Of a stretch of 64,000 nucleotides of DNA, positions 32,807 through 40,947 are shown piece after piece (position 1 is the first letter of the stretch; every line of letters begins with the position of its first letter). This DNA comes from M3007 sp041736625 (GTDB lineage Bacteria; Bacteroidota; Bacteroidia; Chitinophagales; Saprospiraceae), in the NCBI GenBank assembly GCA_041736625.1, contig JBGSTG010000127.1, positions 1 through 64,000 of the forward strand, in the 5' to 3' direction. Under the pieces are notes generated by a model. That model had not been told where the DNA came from, searched no databases, and worked only from the letters and a program-made list of their open reading frames with translations. Position numbers and translations under genes: made by a program.

Positions 32807-35103
32807 AAAATCAAATTTTATTCATCACCTCTTATCCGCCCAGGGAATGCGGCATTGCCACCTATTCGCAGGACCTCATCAAGGCGATCAACGATAAGTT
32901 TCGCGATTCATTTTCGCTCAAGGTGTGCGCTTTGGAGGCCGGCGTCTCCCATTTTGCTTATTCGGATGAGGTCAAACTGGTACTTAACACCCACGATGCC
33001 GACCAATACGCCCTGACCGCACAAGCCATCAACGCTGACAGGCGCGTCAATCTGGTGGTCATTCAACACGAATTTGGTTTTTTTCAACAGGCCGGAATAG
33101 ATGCTTTTTTGCCGTTTGTGCAACGACTCACCAAACAAACCATCATTGTATTCCACACCGTCCTGCCGGGCCCGGATGCGGCGCGGAGAGGGTATGTACA
33201 GCTTGTTGCAGATGCTTGCGCATTTGTGGTGGTGATGACCCAAAGCTCGGCCGACATTTTAAGAACTGATTATGCGATATCCGAGCACAAAATCATCGTC
33301 ATTGCGCATGGGACGCACCTGGTTTCCCATTTAAACAAGGCCGTCTTGAAACAAAAATACGGGCTGGAAGGGCGCAAAATACTGTCCACTTTCGGGTTGC
33401 TCAGCTCCGGAAAAAGCATAGAAACCACCTTGAGCGCCTTACCCGACATTGTGAAGCACAACCCGGCGGTTCTTTTTTTGATCATCGGCAAAACACATCC
33501 CGACATCGTGGCGTCTGAAGGGGAACGCTATCGCAACATGCTGCAGGAAACGGTGGATCGTTCGGGGCTAAACGAATACGTCCGGTTCATCAATCGCTAT
33601 CTGCCTTTGCAGGATCTGTTGGAATATTTGCAGTTGACCGACATTTACCTGTTTACGTCGAAAGACCCCAATCAGGCGGTAAGCGGCACCTTTTCGTACG
33701 CCATGAGTTGTGCGTGCCCCATCATTTCCACACCCATCCCGCATGCGCGGGAAATGCTGTGCGGGGATACCGGCATCATCATCGATTTTCAACATGCGCC
33801 ACAACTGGCCGCCGCCGTCAACCGCCTGATGGGTGATGAACCGTTACGGACAGCGTTTAGTTACAGTGTTTTGCAACGGGTTGTACCCACCGTCTGGGAA
33901 AATTCAGCCATAGCGCACGCCCTGTTGTTCCAAAAAATCGCCGCAAATGCCAACGTTGATAAAGCGCCACGGGAAAACACAAACGCCATAGGGCCCCAAA
34001 CCCAAACCATTTCTTTGGCCTACCGACTGCCCGAGCTGAACCTCGAACACGTAAAAAAAATGACCACCGACGTGGGCATGATACAGTTTTCCAATATCAA
34101 CCAACCCGACCCGGGATCGGGATATACGCTTGACGACAATGCCCGCGCGCTCATCGGCGTGTGCATGCATTACGAATTGACCGGAGCCGACGACAACCTG
34201 CGGTACATTGGCATATACCTCAACTTCATCGCCCGATGCCAACAATCCGACGGCGCCTTTCTGAATTACATAGATGAGCACCTGCAATTCACCCCCCAAA
34301 ATCGGGAAACAAACCTGCAGGATGCCAACGGAAGGGCCATTTGGTCGTTGGGATATTTACTTTCCAGGCGCGCGCTTTTGCCGGCCAGACTCGTGCTGCT
34401 CGCAGAGAGCATCCTGAAAAATGCCATGCAAAGCATAGGTACCATGCATTCTACCCGCGCCATGGCTTTTGTACTAAAGGGGTTGTATTACGCCAATACA
34501 GATCGAAAATCGGTCGAATATTCCGATGCAATCGTCGTGCTGGCCAACCGGTTGGTTCAAATGTTCCGGCACGAGTCGGAGCCCGATTGGCCGTGGTACG
34601 AGCATTACCTTACCTACGCCAACAGCATCTTACCCGAAGCTTTGCTGTGCGCGTACATTGACTCCGGCGATCCGGTGTACAAAAGCGTGGCGAAAACCTC
34701 ATTCGATTTTTTGTTATCCTTGACCTTCAAAGAAGGCGGCATTAAGGTCATTTCCAACAAAACCTGGCTCAAAAAAAACCGCCGGCAAGCCGAATACGGA
34801 GAGCAGCCCATAGACGTAGCCTATACCATTCTGGCCTTGAGTACTTTTTACAAGGTTTTTAACGATGCGGAATATCTGAACAAAATGGAAACCGCATTTA
34901 ACTGGTTTTTGGGTGGAAACCACCTCCACCAGATTGTTTACAATCCGTGTACAGGCGGTTGTTACGATGGGCTGGAGGAAACCCATATTAACCTCAACCA
35001 AGGCGCCGAATCTACGCTTTGCTACCTCATGGCCCGGTTGACCGTTGAAAAACACTTCACATGTTTTCCAGATGTTGCTTTCGCAGCATTTTTAGTTTCT
35101 TGA
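32803..35103 (+). CDS. GT4-type glycosyltransferase fused to a C-terminal helical glycosidase-like domain
   Basis: A 766-residue protein. Residues 1-370 form a GT-B glycosyltransferase (FITSYPPRECGIATYSQDL at the start, LSTFGLLSSGKSIETTLSAL, then SGTFSYAMSCACPIISTPIP). Residues about 400-766 look like an alpha/alpha-barrel (GYTLDDNARALIGVCMHYEL, LQDANGRAIWSLGYLLSR, WPWYEHYLTYANSILPEALL), a fold used by glycoside hydrolases and phosphorylases. Together with the GH130 gene this suggests synthesis and turnover of one mannose-containing glycan. Its 3' end overlaps the convergent AraC gene by 47 bp. The start at 32803 is set by the ATGA overlap. Confidence 0.85.
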   Translation: MKNQILFITSYPPRECGIATYSQDLIKAINDKFRDSFSLKVCALEAGVSHFAYSDEVKLVLNTHDADQYALTAQAINADRRVNLVVIQHEFGFFQQAGIDAFLPFVQRLTKQTIIVFHTVLPGPDAARRGYVQLVADACAFVVVMTQSSADILRTDYAISEHKIIVIAHGTHLVSHLNKAVLKQKYGLEGRKILSTFGLLSSGKSIETTLSALPDIVKHNPAVLFLIIGKTHPDIVASEGERYRNMLQETVDRSGLNEYVRFINRYLPLQDLLEYLQLTDIYLFTSKDPNQAVSGTFSYAMSCACPIISTPIPHAREMLCGDTGIIIDFQHAPQLAAAVNRLMGDEPLRTAFSYSVLQRVVPTVWENSAIAHALLFQKIAANANVDKAPRENTNAIGPQTQTISLAYRLPELNLEHVKKMTTDVGMIQFSNINQPDPGSGYTLDDNARALIGVCMHYELTGADDNLRYIGIYLNFIARCQQSDGAFLNYIDEHLQFTPQNRETNLQDANGRAIWSLGYLLSRRALLPARLVLLAESILKNAMQSIGTMHSTRAMAFVLKGLYYANTDRKSVEYSDAIVVLANRLVQMFRHESEPDWPWYEHYLTYANSILPEALLCAYIDSGDPVYKSVAKTSFDFLLSLTFKEGGIKVISNKTWLKKNRRQAEYGEQPIDVAYTILALSTFYKVFNDAEYLNKMETAFNWFLGGNHLHQIVYNPCTGGCYDGLEETHINLNQGAESTLCYLMARLTVEKHFTCFPDVAFAAFLVS

Positions 35104-35617
35104 AGAAGGTGGGCGACAACCCGGTAATTTTTTTAAACTGGTTGGACAGATGGGCTACACTGCTGTAGTGCAGCAGATAGGAAATCTCTGTAAGACTCAA
35201 CTCGTCGTACAACAACAATTCCTTTACCCTTTCAATTTTGTGTGCAATGATGTATTGCTGGATGGTGATGCCTTTTACCTCCGAAAAGGTGTTGGCCAGG
35301 TACGTATAATTCTGTTCCAATTTATCGCTGATATAGTCGGAATAATTTACATCGGGCAACTCATCGGAATAGTGAATCATTTCGATAATTACGTTTTTAA
35401 TTTTTTCAATGAGTACGCTCTTTTTGTCGTCGAGCAGTTCCAGCCCGGAACGCAAAAGGTTTGCCCCCAGCTGCGCGCGTTGTGCCTCTGAGAGGGTTTC
35501 ACCCGTATCTATGGTGCCCAGTTCGATGCTGTGGTAAGGAATGTGTAATCGATCCAGTTCATCCTTTACAATCAACTTGCATCGAAGGCTGACCATATAT
35601 TTGACATAAATTTTCAT
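35057..35617 (-). CDS. AraC-family transcriptional regulator
   Basis: A 186-residue regulator with a two-helix-turn-helix AraC domain at residues about 95-180 (TFSEVKGITIQQYIIAHKIE, LSLTEISYLLHYSSVAHLSN, GLSPTFFKKLK). The N-terminal 90 residues are short and lack a cupin sensor. The start at 35617 is chosen over 35638 because the conserved region begins MKIYVKYMVSLRCK. It is convergent with and overlaps the glycosyltransferase gene, so it is a plausible regulator of that operon, though this is inferred from position only. Confidence 0.88.
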   Translation of the reverse strand: MKIYVKYMVSLRCKLIVKDELDRLHIPYHSIELGTIDTGETLSEAQRAQLGANLLRSGLELLDDKKSVLIEKIKNVIIEMIHYSDELPDVNYSDYISDKLEQNYTYLANTFSEVKGITIQQYIIAHKIERVKELLLYDELSLTEISYLLHYSSVAHLSNQFKKITGLSPTFFKKLKMLRKQHLENM

Positions 35618-35861
35618 AATGTGTTTAGGGTAGCCCAATATGTCATAATCATTTGTAAAGTTAAACCTTTTCAGTTGATAAACCTAATTAAAGTACAATA
35701 CTTTACCCCCAGGTGCTGCACAAGCGGCAGATGTGGCCTGAGAGCGCCCCTTTTCGAGCCCGTCTGAAAATTTTTTAGCCTTGGAGGATCAACAACCAGA
35801 AAAAATTGGGTCGTCCTTCATAACTGTGACCCGCAGTTTCACAAAATAAAACCCATTTATT

Positions 35862-36517
35862 ATGCAAAAATCAGTTCTTCTTTTTGTTGCTGCCCTTTTC
35901 ACGGCAAGCCTCCTGTCCGCGCAGGTGCAGACCAGCGTCGGCGCACACGTGGGCATTAATCTCGCTAAAATTGTAGGCGAGGACTTCGAAGGTGAAGATA
36001 TGGACACCGACAGCCGCACGGGATTCCTCTTCGGCGCCGTTGCCGAGTTCCGCTTCAACGACAACATTGCCGTACAACCTGAGTTGAACTTCATCCAAAA
36101 AGGATTCTCAGAGGAGATAGAGATTTTCCCCGGTGTAACGGAAGATGTCCAACTGATTCTCAACTATCTGGAGATTCCGGTACTCTTCAAAGCCGGCGGC
36201 ACGGTTGGTTCCAACCTGCGTCTCGACGGCCTTGTTGGCCCCAGTATCGCTTCGGCATGGGCGACGCTAAGTTCAAAATAGACGACGAAGATGAAGACGC
36301 TGACTGGGAAGACGACCTTGGTTTCCAGAAAATTGACTTCGGCGTTCAAATCGGCGGTATGGTTTCGTACAACATCGGCAGCGCCAATCTATTTCTCGAC
36401 GGCCGCTACCTGCTCGGGCTGTCCAACCTGATCGACGATGCGGAAGGCGATGAAAGAGCCAACAACCGCGGCGTGGCATTCAGCCTGGGTGCACTGTTCC
36501 CGCTGGGCGGCCAATAA
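35862..36517 (+). pseudogene. Outer-membrane beta-barrel (porin-family) gene with a single frameshift
   Basis: The first frame (35862-36281) gives a signal peptide (LLFVAALFTASLLSAQ) and barrel strands (TGFLFGAVAEFRFNDNIAVQ, LNYLEIPVLFKAGG, RLDGLVGPSIA). After GPSIA, at about 36250, the homologous sequence continues in the next frame (FGMGDAKFKIDDEDED ... IDFGVQIGGMVSYNI ... GVAFSLGALFPLGG) to 36517. Adding one T in cgcttcgg restores a 218-residue barrel of normal length. It is a one-base deletion: a recent mutation, or a sequencing error. Confidence 0.85.
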
Positions 36518-36544
36518 CGCCTGACACAGCAACCATTGTTTTGA

Positions 36545-36577
36545 GAGAGGAAGGGCCCCGTGCTCTTCCTCTTTTTT
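36545..36577 (+). terminator. Rho-independent terminator after the barrel gene
   Basis: Stem AGAGGAAG/CTTCCTCT (36546-36553 with 36565-36572) followed by a run of T. Confidence 0.8.
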
Positions 36578-36584
36578 TGGTTGA

Positions 36585-36812
36585 TCAGGAGCTCTCCCGC
36601 ATCTCCCGGTCCCAATCGGTATTCGCCAGCACCACCACCACCACGCCGGCGAGTATCATCACGATTTTGAGCACGAAGGCCAGGAGCAGCCCGCCCCATT
36701 CGAGAAAGGCGAGGAAGGCCCAGTTGATGCCCACCAGTTGGAGGATGATGGCGCTGAAGCCCAAGATGACCAGTAGAAAGCCCACGAGGAGCCAGAGACC
36801 TTTGCGTTTCAT
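36585..36812 (-). CDS. Small two-helix membrane protein
   Basis: A 75-residue protein with two hydrophobic stretches (LWLLVGFLLVILGFSAIILQ and LLAFVLKIVMILAGVVVVVL) and a charged tail (DWDREMRESS). Such proteins are common and uncharacterised in Bacteroidota. It is divergent from the HMG-CoA lyase gene. Confidence 0.7.
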   Translation of the reverse strand: MKRKGLWLLVGFLLVILGFSAIILQLVGINWAFLAFLEWGGLLLAFVLKIVMILAGVVVVVLANTDWDREMRESS

Positions 36813-36890
36813 AATGGACTTTAACCCGAAATGGTCGGCAGTTGTTCACTGTCTGCCGCCGAGCGGTTGCGCGCACAGGGATTTTCTCCT

Positions 36891-36898
36891 TAACTTTG
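36891..36898 (+). promoter_or_regulatory. -7 box TAACTTTG of the HMG-CoA lyase gene
   Basis: A TAnnTTTG match lying inside the longest open frame, about 34 nt upstream of an in-frame TTG at 36932. It suggests that the ATG at 36842 is not the start. Confidence 0.45.
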
Positions 36899-36931
36899 GG
36901 CAGCCTTACCAGACAAATAAAACTGCACTGC

Positions 36932-37795
36932 TTGTCGCACCACCCTACCATCCAACTCATCGAGTGTCCCCGCGACGCCATGCAGGGGCTGCACGACTTT
37001 ATTCCCACCGAACGGAAAGCCGCTTACATCAACCAGTTGCTGCGTGTGGGCTTTGACACGATCGACTTCGGCTCGTTCGTGAGCCCCAAAGCCATACCGC
37101 AGATGCGCGACACCGCCGAGGTGCTGGACTTGCTCGACCTGAGCGCGTCGCGTTCGCACCTGCTGGCCATCGTAGCCAACCAGCGCGGGGCAGAAGAAGC
37201 GTGCCGGTTTCCACAAATCCGGTACCTGGGTTATCCGTTCAGTATCAGCGAGACCTTTCAGCTGCGCAACACCAACGCCACGATCGATGAAAGTGTGGAG
37301 CGCACCAAGGCCATACAGGAACTGTGCGCAGCCCACAACAAGGAACTGGTTATCTACATCTCCATGGGCTTCGGCAATCCGTACGGCGACCCCTGGAACA
37401 CCGATATTGTGCACCGTTGGGTGGACGAACTCCTGGCCCTGGGCATCCGGATCTTTTCCCTTTCCGACACCATCGGATGCTCCAACCCCGAAAACATCGC
37501 TTACCTGTTTGGCAATCTCATACCCGCCTATCCCAGCGCCCAGTTCGGCGCGCACTTGCACACCCAACCCCACAAATGGCGCGAAAAGGTGGAGTCGGCC
37601 TGGAAAAACGGCTGTCGACGATTCGACGGCGCCCTGCGCGGATACGGCGGCTGCCCCATGGCCAAAGATGACCTGACCGGAAACATGGCCACGGAAAACA
37701 TGGTGTACTTTTTCGACGAAGCCGGCGAAGACCTGGCGCTCGACCGCTCGGCGTTCGGGAAAAGCATGGCCATGGCGCTGGAGGTGTTCCCCTGA
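36932..37795 (+). CDS. Hydroxymethylglutaryl-CoA lyase family protein
   Basis: A 287-residue TIM-barrel enzyme from an in-frame TTG at 36932; the frame is open to an ATG at 36842, but family homology begins at IQLIECPRDAMQG. Signatures are the first-strand ECPRDAMQGLHDF, FGSFVSPKAIPQM, the Asp in SLSDTIGCSNPENI, metal His residues in FGAHLHTQPHKW, and the catalytic loop ALRGYGGCPMAKDDLTGN. It cleaves HMG-CoA to acetyl-CoA and acetoacetate in leucine breakdown, or a related acyl-CoA. No ATG lies near the expected start. Confidence 0.88.
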   Translation: MSHHPTIQLIECPRDAMQGLHDFIPTERKAAYINQLLRVGFDTIDFGSFVSPKAIPQMRDTAEVLDLLDLSASRSHLLAIVANQRGAEEACRFPQIRYLGYPFSISETFQLRNTNATIDESVERTKAIQELCAAHNKELVIYISMGFGNPYGDPWNTDIVHRWVDELLALGIRIFSLSDTIGCSNPENIAYLFGNLIPAYPSAQFGAHLHTQPHKWREKVESAWKNGCRRFDGALRGYGGCPMAKDDLTGNMATENMVYFFDEAGEDLALDRSAFGKSMAMALEVFP

Positions 37796-37812
37796 CGAAT
37801 GTCGAATAATTG

Positions 37813-37820
37813 TACTTTTG
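37813..37820 (+). promoter_or_regulatory. -7 box TACTTTTG of the MBOAT gene
   Basis: Ends 4 nt before the ATG at 37825, so the transcript would be leaderless. Confidence 0.5.
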
Positions 37821-37824
37821 CCGA

Positions 37825-39294
37825 ATGTTTTCACTGGACCCGGGCAAGATCCTGGATCAACTCATCTACCACCCCGAATCGCCCCTGCTATTCAGCAGCG
37901 GGTTGTTCCTGTTTCTGTTCCTGGGTTTTGTATGGCTCTATTGGGGATTGCGCAACCAGGCGCAGGCGCGCATCCTGTGGAGCATCGTATTTTCGGTTTA
38001 TTTTTATTACAAAAGCAGCGGGCTGTTTTTTTTGTTGCTGCTGCTGAGCGTAGTGGTCGACTTTTACCTCGCCCGGTGGATCGAAAAGGCGGACTTCAAA
38101 CCGCGGCGGGTGGCGCTGCTGGTGTTGAGCCTGGTGGCCAACCTGGGCATGCTGGCCTATTTCAAGTACACCAATTACCTGCTGGAATTGTGGGGTACGT
38201 TGAGCGGAGCCCAACCCCTGCGTTTGGACATATTCCTGCCGGTGGGCATCTCCTTTTTTACGTTTCAGTCGCTGAGCTACACCATCGATGTGTATCGAGG
38301 GCAGCTTAAGGCACTGGACAAACTTTCCGACTACGCCTTTTTCGTCACCTTTTTCCCCCAGATGGTGGCCGGCCCCATTGTGCGGGCGGCGGATTTCCTG
38401 CCGCAGATCCACCGGCCGTTGGTGGTGACCCGCGAGCAGTTTGGCCGCGGGGTCTTTTTGTTTGCCACCGGGCTTTTCAAAAAGGCGGTCATTTCCGACT
38501 ACATCAGCCTGAATTTTGTGGATCGCGTGTTCGACTCGCCGGCCCAGTATTCCGGGCTGGAGAACCTGTTCGCCGTGTACGGATACGCCTTGCAGATTTA
38601 CTGCGACTTCAGCGGGTACTCCGATATGGCCATCGGCATAGGCTTGCTGTTGGGCTTCACCTTTCCGGTGAATTTCAACGCGCCTTACCAGTCGCTGAGC
38701 GTCACGGAGTTCTGGCGGCGCTGGCACATATCGCTCTCGACCTGGCTGCGCGACTACCTGTACGTTCCGCTGGGCGGCAACCGGCGGGGGAAGTGGCGGA
38801 CGTACGTCAACCTGATGATCACCATGCTCCTGGGCGGCCTGTGGCACGGCGCCGCCACGCGTTTCATCTTGTGGGGAGGGCTGCACGGGTTGGCGCTGGT
38901 GGTAGAGCGGGCGTTCAAAAACGTGGTTCCGCAGACGCCCGGCGTCTTCAGGCAGGCTGCCGGCGCCCTGATCACGTTCCACTTTGTCTGTTTCTGCTGG
39001 ATATTTTTCCGGGCGGCGGATCTTCCCACTGCCTGGCTGATGCTGGAGCAAATTGCTTACCGTTTCGATGTGGCGCTGTTCTGGCCGTTTATCGACGGGT
39101 ATGCGCCGGTGGTGTTCTGGATGACCTTGGGGTACGCCCTGCACATCATGCCGGTGGAGGCGGATGAGTTGGGACAACAAACCCTAACCCGCTTACCCTT
39201 GTTCGGCAAAGCGGTGCTGCTCACCCTGGTGGTCATGCTGGTGATGCAGGTAAAGTCGGCCGATGTTCAGCCGTTTATTTATTTTCAGTTTTAG
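37825..39294 (+). CDS. MBOAT-family O-acyltransferase (DltB/AlgI-like)
   Basis: A 489-residue polytopic membrane enzyme. Family signatures are PVGISFFTFQSLSYTIDVYR, FFPQMVAGPIVRA, YCDFSGYSDMAIGIGLLLGF, FNAPYQSLSVTEFWRRWHIS, WLRDYLYVPLGGNRRG and LGGLWHGAATRFILWGG with the conserved His. Such enzymes move an acyl group across the membrane to a polysaccharide or lipid. The usual SGNH partner is not adjacent. The stop overlaps the convergent OsmC stop by 2-3 bp. Confidence 0.93.
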   Translation: MFSLDPGKILDQLIYHPESPLLFSSGLFLFLFLGFVWLYWGLRNQAQARILWSIVFSVYFYYKSSGLFFLLLLLSVVVDFYLARWIEKADFKPRRVALLVLSLVANLGMLAYFKYTNYLLELWGTLSGAQPLRLDIFLPVGISFFTFQSLSYTIDVYRGQLKALDKLSDYAFFVTFFPQMVAGPIVRAADFLPQIHRPLVVTREQFGRGVFLFATGLFKKAVISDYISLNFVDRVFDSPAQYSGLENLFAVYGYALQIYCDFSGYSDMAIGIGLLLGFTFPVNFNAPYQSLSVTEFWRRWHISLSTWLRDYLYVPLGGNRRGKWRTYVNLMITMLLGGLWHGAATRFILWGGLHGLALVVERAFKNVVPQTPGVFRQAAGALITFHFVCFCWIFFRAADLPTAWLMLEQIAYRFDVALFWPFIDGYAPVVFWMTLGYALHIMPVEADELGQQTLTRLPLFGKAVLLTLVVMLVMQVKSADVQPFIYFQF

Positions 39295-39734
39295 GACAGG
39301 GTAGCCGTCAGCTCGATGGGCACGGCCGACAGGGCCTTGCTCACCGGGCAGGTGCTTTTGGCGGCTTCGGCCAGCTCCTGAAAGAGGGCAGGATCAATGC
39401 CCGGAACGTTGGCGTCGAGCTCCAGGGTGATGCTCGCCACAAACCAGTCGTTGCCGGATTTGTCCATGTGAAGATGCGATTTGCAGTGCAACGCTTCGGG
39501 CGCAAAACCGGCGCCGGTGAGTTTGAAGCTCAGGGCCATGACGAAGCAGCCCGCGTGCGCAGCGGCGATCAGCTCTTCGGGGTTGGTGCCGAGTGCGCCG
39601 TCGGCGTTCTGGAAGCGCTTTTGGGTTGAGTAGGGCGTGTTGTCCAATACACCGGAGGGGCCGGTGAGGGTGCCGGAACCTTCGAGTCCGGTGCCATGCC
39701 AAACGGCTTCGGCGGTGCGGGTAAATTGAGCCAT
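39291..39734 (-). CDS. OsmC-family peroxide-resistance protein
   Basis: A 147-residue protein with the two redox cysteines of the family in IAAAHAGCFVMALSF and AKSTCPVSKALSA. It reduces organic hydroperoxides with thiol partners. The start at 39734 (MAQFTRTAEAVWHGTG) is the standard N-terminus; the upstream ATG at 39764 is less likely. It is monocistronic, convergent with the MBOAT gene. Confidence 0.93.
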   Translation of the reverse strand: MAQFTRTAEAVWHGTGLEGSGTLTGPSGVLDNTPYSTQKRFQNADGALGTNPEELIAAAHAGCFVMALSFKLTGAGFAPEALHCKSHLHMDKSGNDWFVASITLELDANVPGIDPALFQELAEAAKSTCPVSKALSAVPIELTATLS

Positions 39735-39793
39735 GAGTAGGGTTGTTTTTAGCAATCTAAACACCCGTTTCCGGCTTAGGTTGCGAACGGCGC

Positions 39794-40915
39794 TTATTGA
39801 TTTTTTATCTTTTCGCTGTAGGCCCGCTCGAGGCTGTCGACGAGCAGGTAGTAGGCGGGATCGTCGAAAGGGACGTCGTATTCGGGGGTTTTATTTTTGC
39901 CGAACACCTTCATTTTAACTGTTGTGTAGCGTTTGGGGTTGAGCCGCAGGTCTTGCAGGAGCAGTTGCGTTTGGCGGCTGGTGCGCACCAGGTTGTTGTA
40001 CAGTTCTTCGTCGGTGAGCATTTTACCGGCCGTACCTTCGCCGGCAACGAGCCGTTGGGCGAGGGTGTCTACCTGCACCATGGCGTATTGGGTGGCGGCG
40101 AGCGTAGTGCGGAGGTCGGACAGGGACTGGCTGAGGGAGTCGATGGCTGAGCCGGCTTTTTCAGCCGTCACGTCAAAACGGGCCTTGTTGAGTTGTTCGC
40201 TGACGGCGGCGAGATTAGCCATCATACTGTTGATGTTCTGCTTGTTGTCGCGCAGGGTGCGGGTAATCTCGGCGGCATTTTCGGCGGTAGCGGCGAAGCT
40301 GGAGGTGCTCACGTCGAGCAGTCGGTTGAGCTTGCGTGTCATGTCGGCGATGTTGTGCAGCGACTGGTCGAGGGCGACGAGCGTGCGGCCGAACCCCTGC
40401 GGGTTATCGGGATTGGCGATGGAGTCGTACACGCTGGTCAGGCCGAGTTGCAGGCGGGAGGTGTAGGCATCAATCTCTTCGGGTTTGCCGATCATGGATT
40501 CCAGGAAGGATTTGGTGCGCCCTTCCAGAAAATCGCCGCTGCGCGCGCAGTCGCGGCCGCTACAGGGGTACGGGATTTCCAGCTCGATGGCTTTTCCGCC
40601 CATGAGGCTCAGCCCAATGATGGTGGCTTTGGTGGCTTTCGGAATGTCTACCGGCTGTTCAATGTTGAGGACGGCGATAATCGTCTTGTCGTCTTCCGGA
40701 TCCACGTACATATCTTTTACCGTACCCACTTCCAGTCCGTTGATGAATATCGGGCTGGACGGTCGCAGCTGGTCTACGTTGGCGTACTTGACATAAAACG
40801 TTTTTGAGGTTTTCAGGATGTTGATGCCTTTGAGGAATTGAAATCCCCAAATACCAAGGGCCAGGGCCACGAGGGCGAGAATCCCGATTCTGGTTTCGTT
40901 ATTAATTTTCAGCAT
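39794..40915 (-). CDS. MlaD/MCE-domain lipid transport protein
   Basis: A 373-residue protein with one N-terminal membrane helix (IGILALVALALGIWGFQFL) and an MCE domain at about 35-115 (FYVKYANVDQLRPSSPIFIN, GLEVGTVKDMYVDPEDDKTI). A long helical, coiled-coil tail follows (residues 150-340). It is the substrate-binding part of a phospholipid transporter between the membranes. The ATPase and permease genes are not adjacent. It lies 32 bp after the amidase gene, a common Bacteroidota arrangement. Confidence 0.9.
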   Translation of the reverse strand: MLKINNETRIGILALVALALGIWGFQFLKGINILKTSKTFYVKYANVDQLRPSSPIFINGLEVGTVKDMYVDPEDDKTIIAVLNIEQPVDIPKATKATIIGLSLMGGKAIELEIPYPCSGRDCARSGDFLEGRTKSFLESMIGKPEEIDAYTSRLQLGLTSVYDSIANPDNPQGFGRTLVALDQSLHNIADMTRKLNRLLDVSTSSFAATAENAAEITRTLRDNKQNINSMMANLAAVSEQLNKARFDVTAEKAGSAIDSLSQSLSDLRTTLAATQYAMVQVDTLAQRLVAGEGTAGKMLTDEELYNNLVRTSRQTQLLLQDLRLNPKRYTTVKMKVFGKNKTPEYDVPFDDPAYYLLVDSLERAYSEKIKNQ

Positions 40916-40947
40916 TTGTCAGACAAGGTATGATGCTTGGCGCGGCC

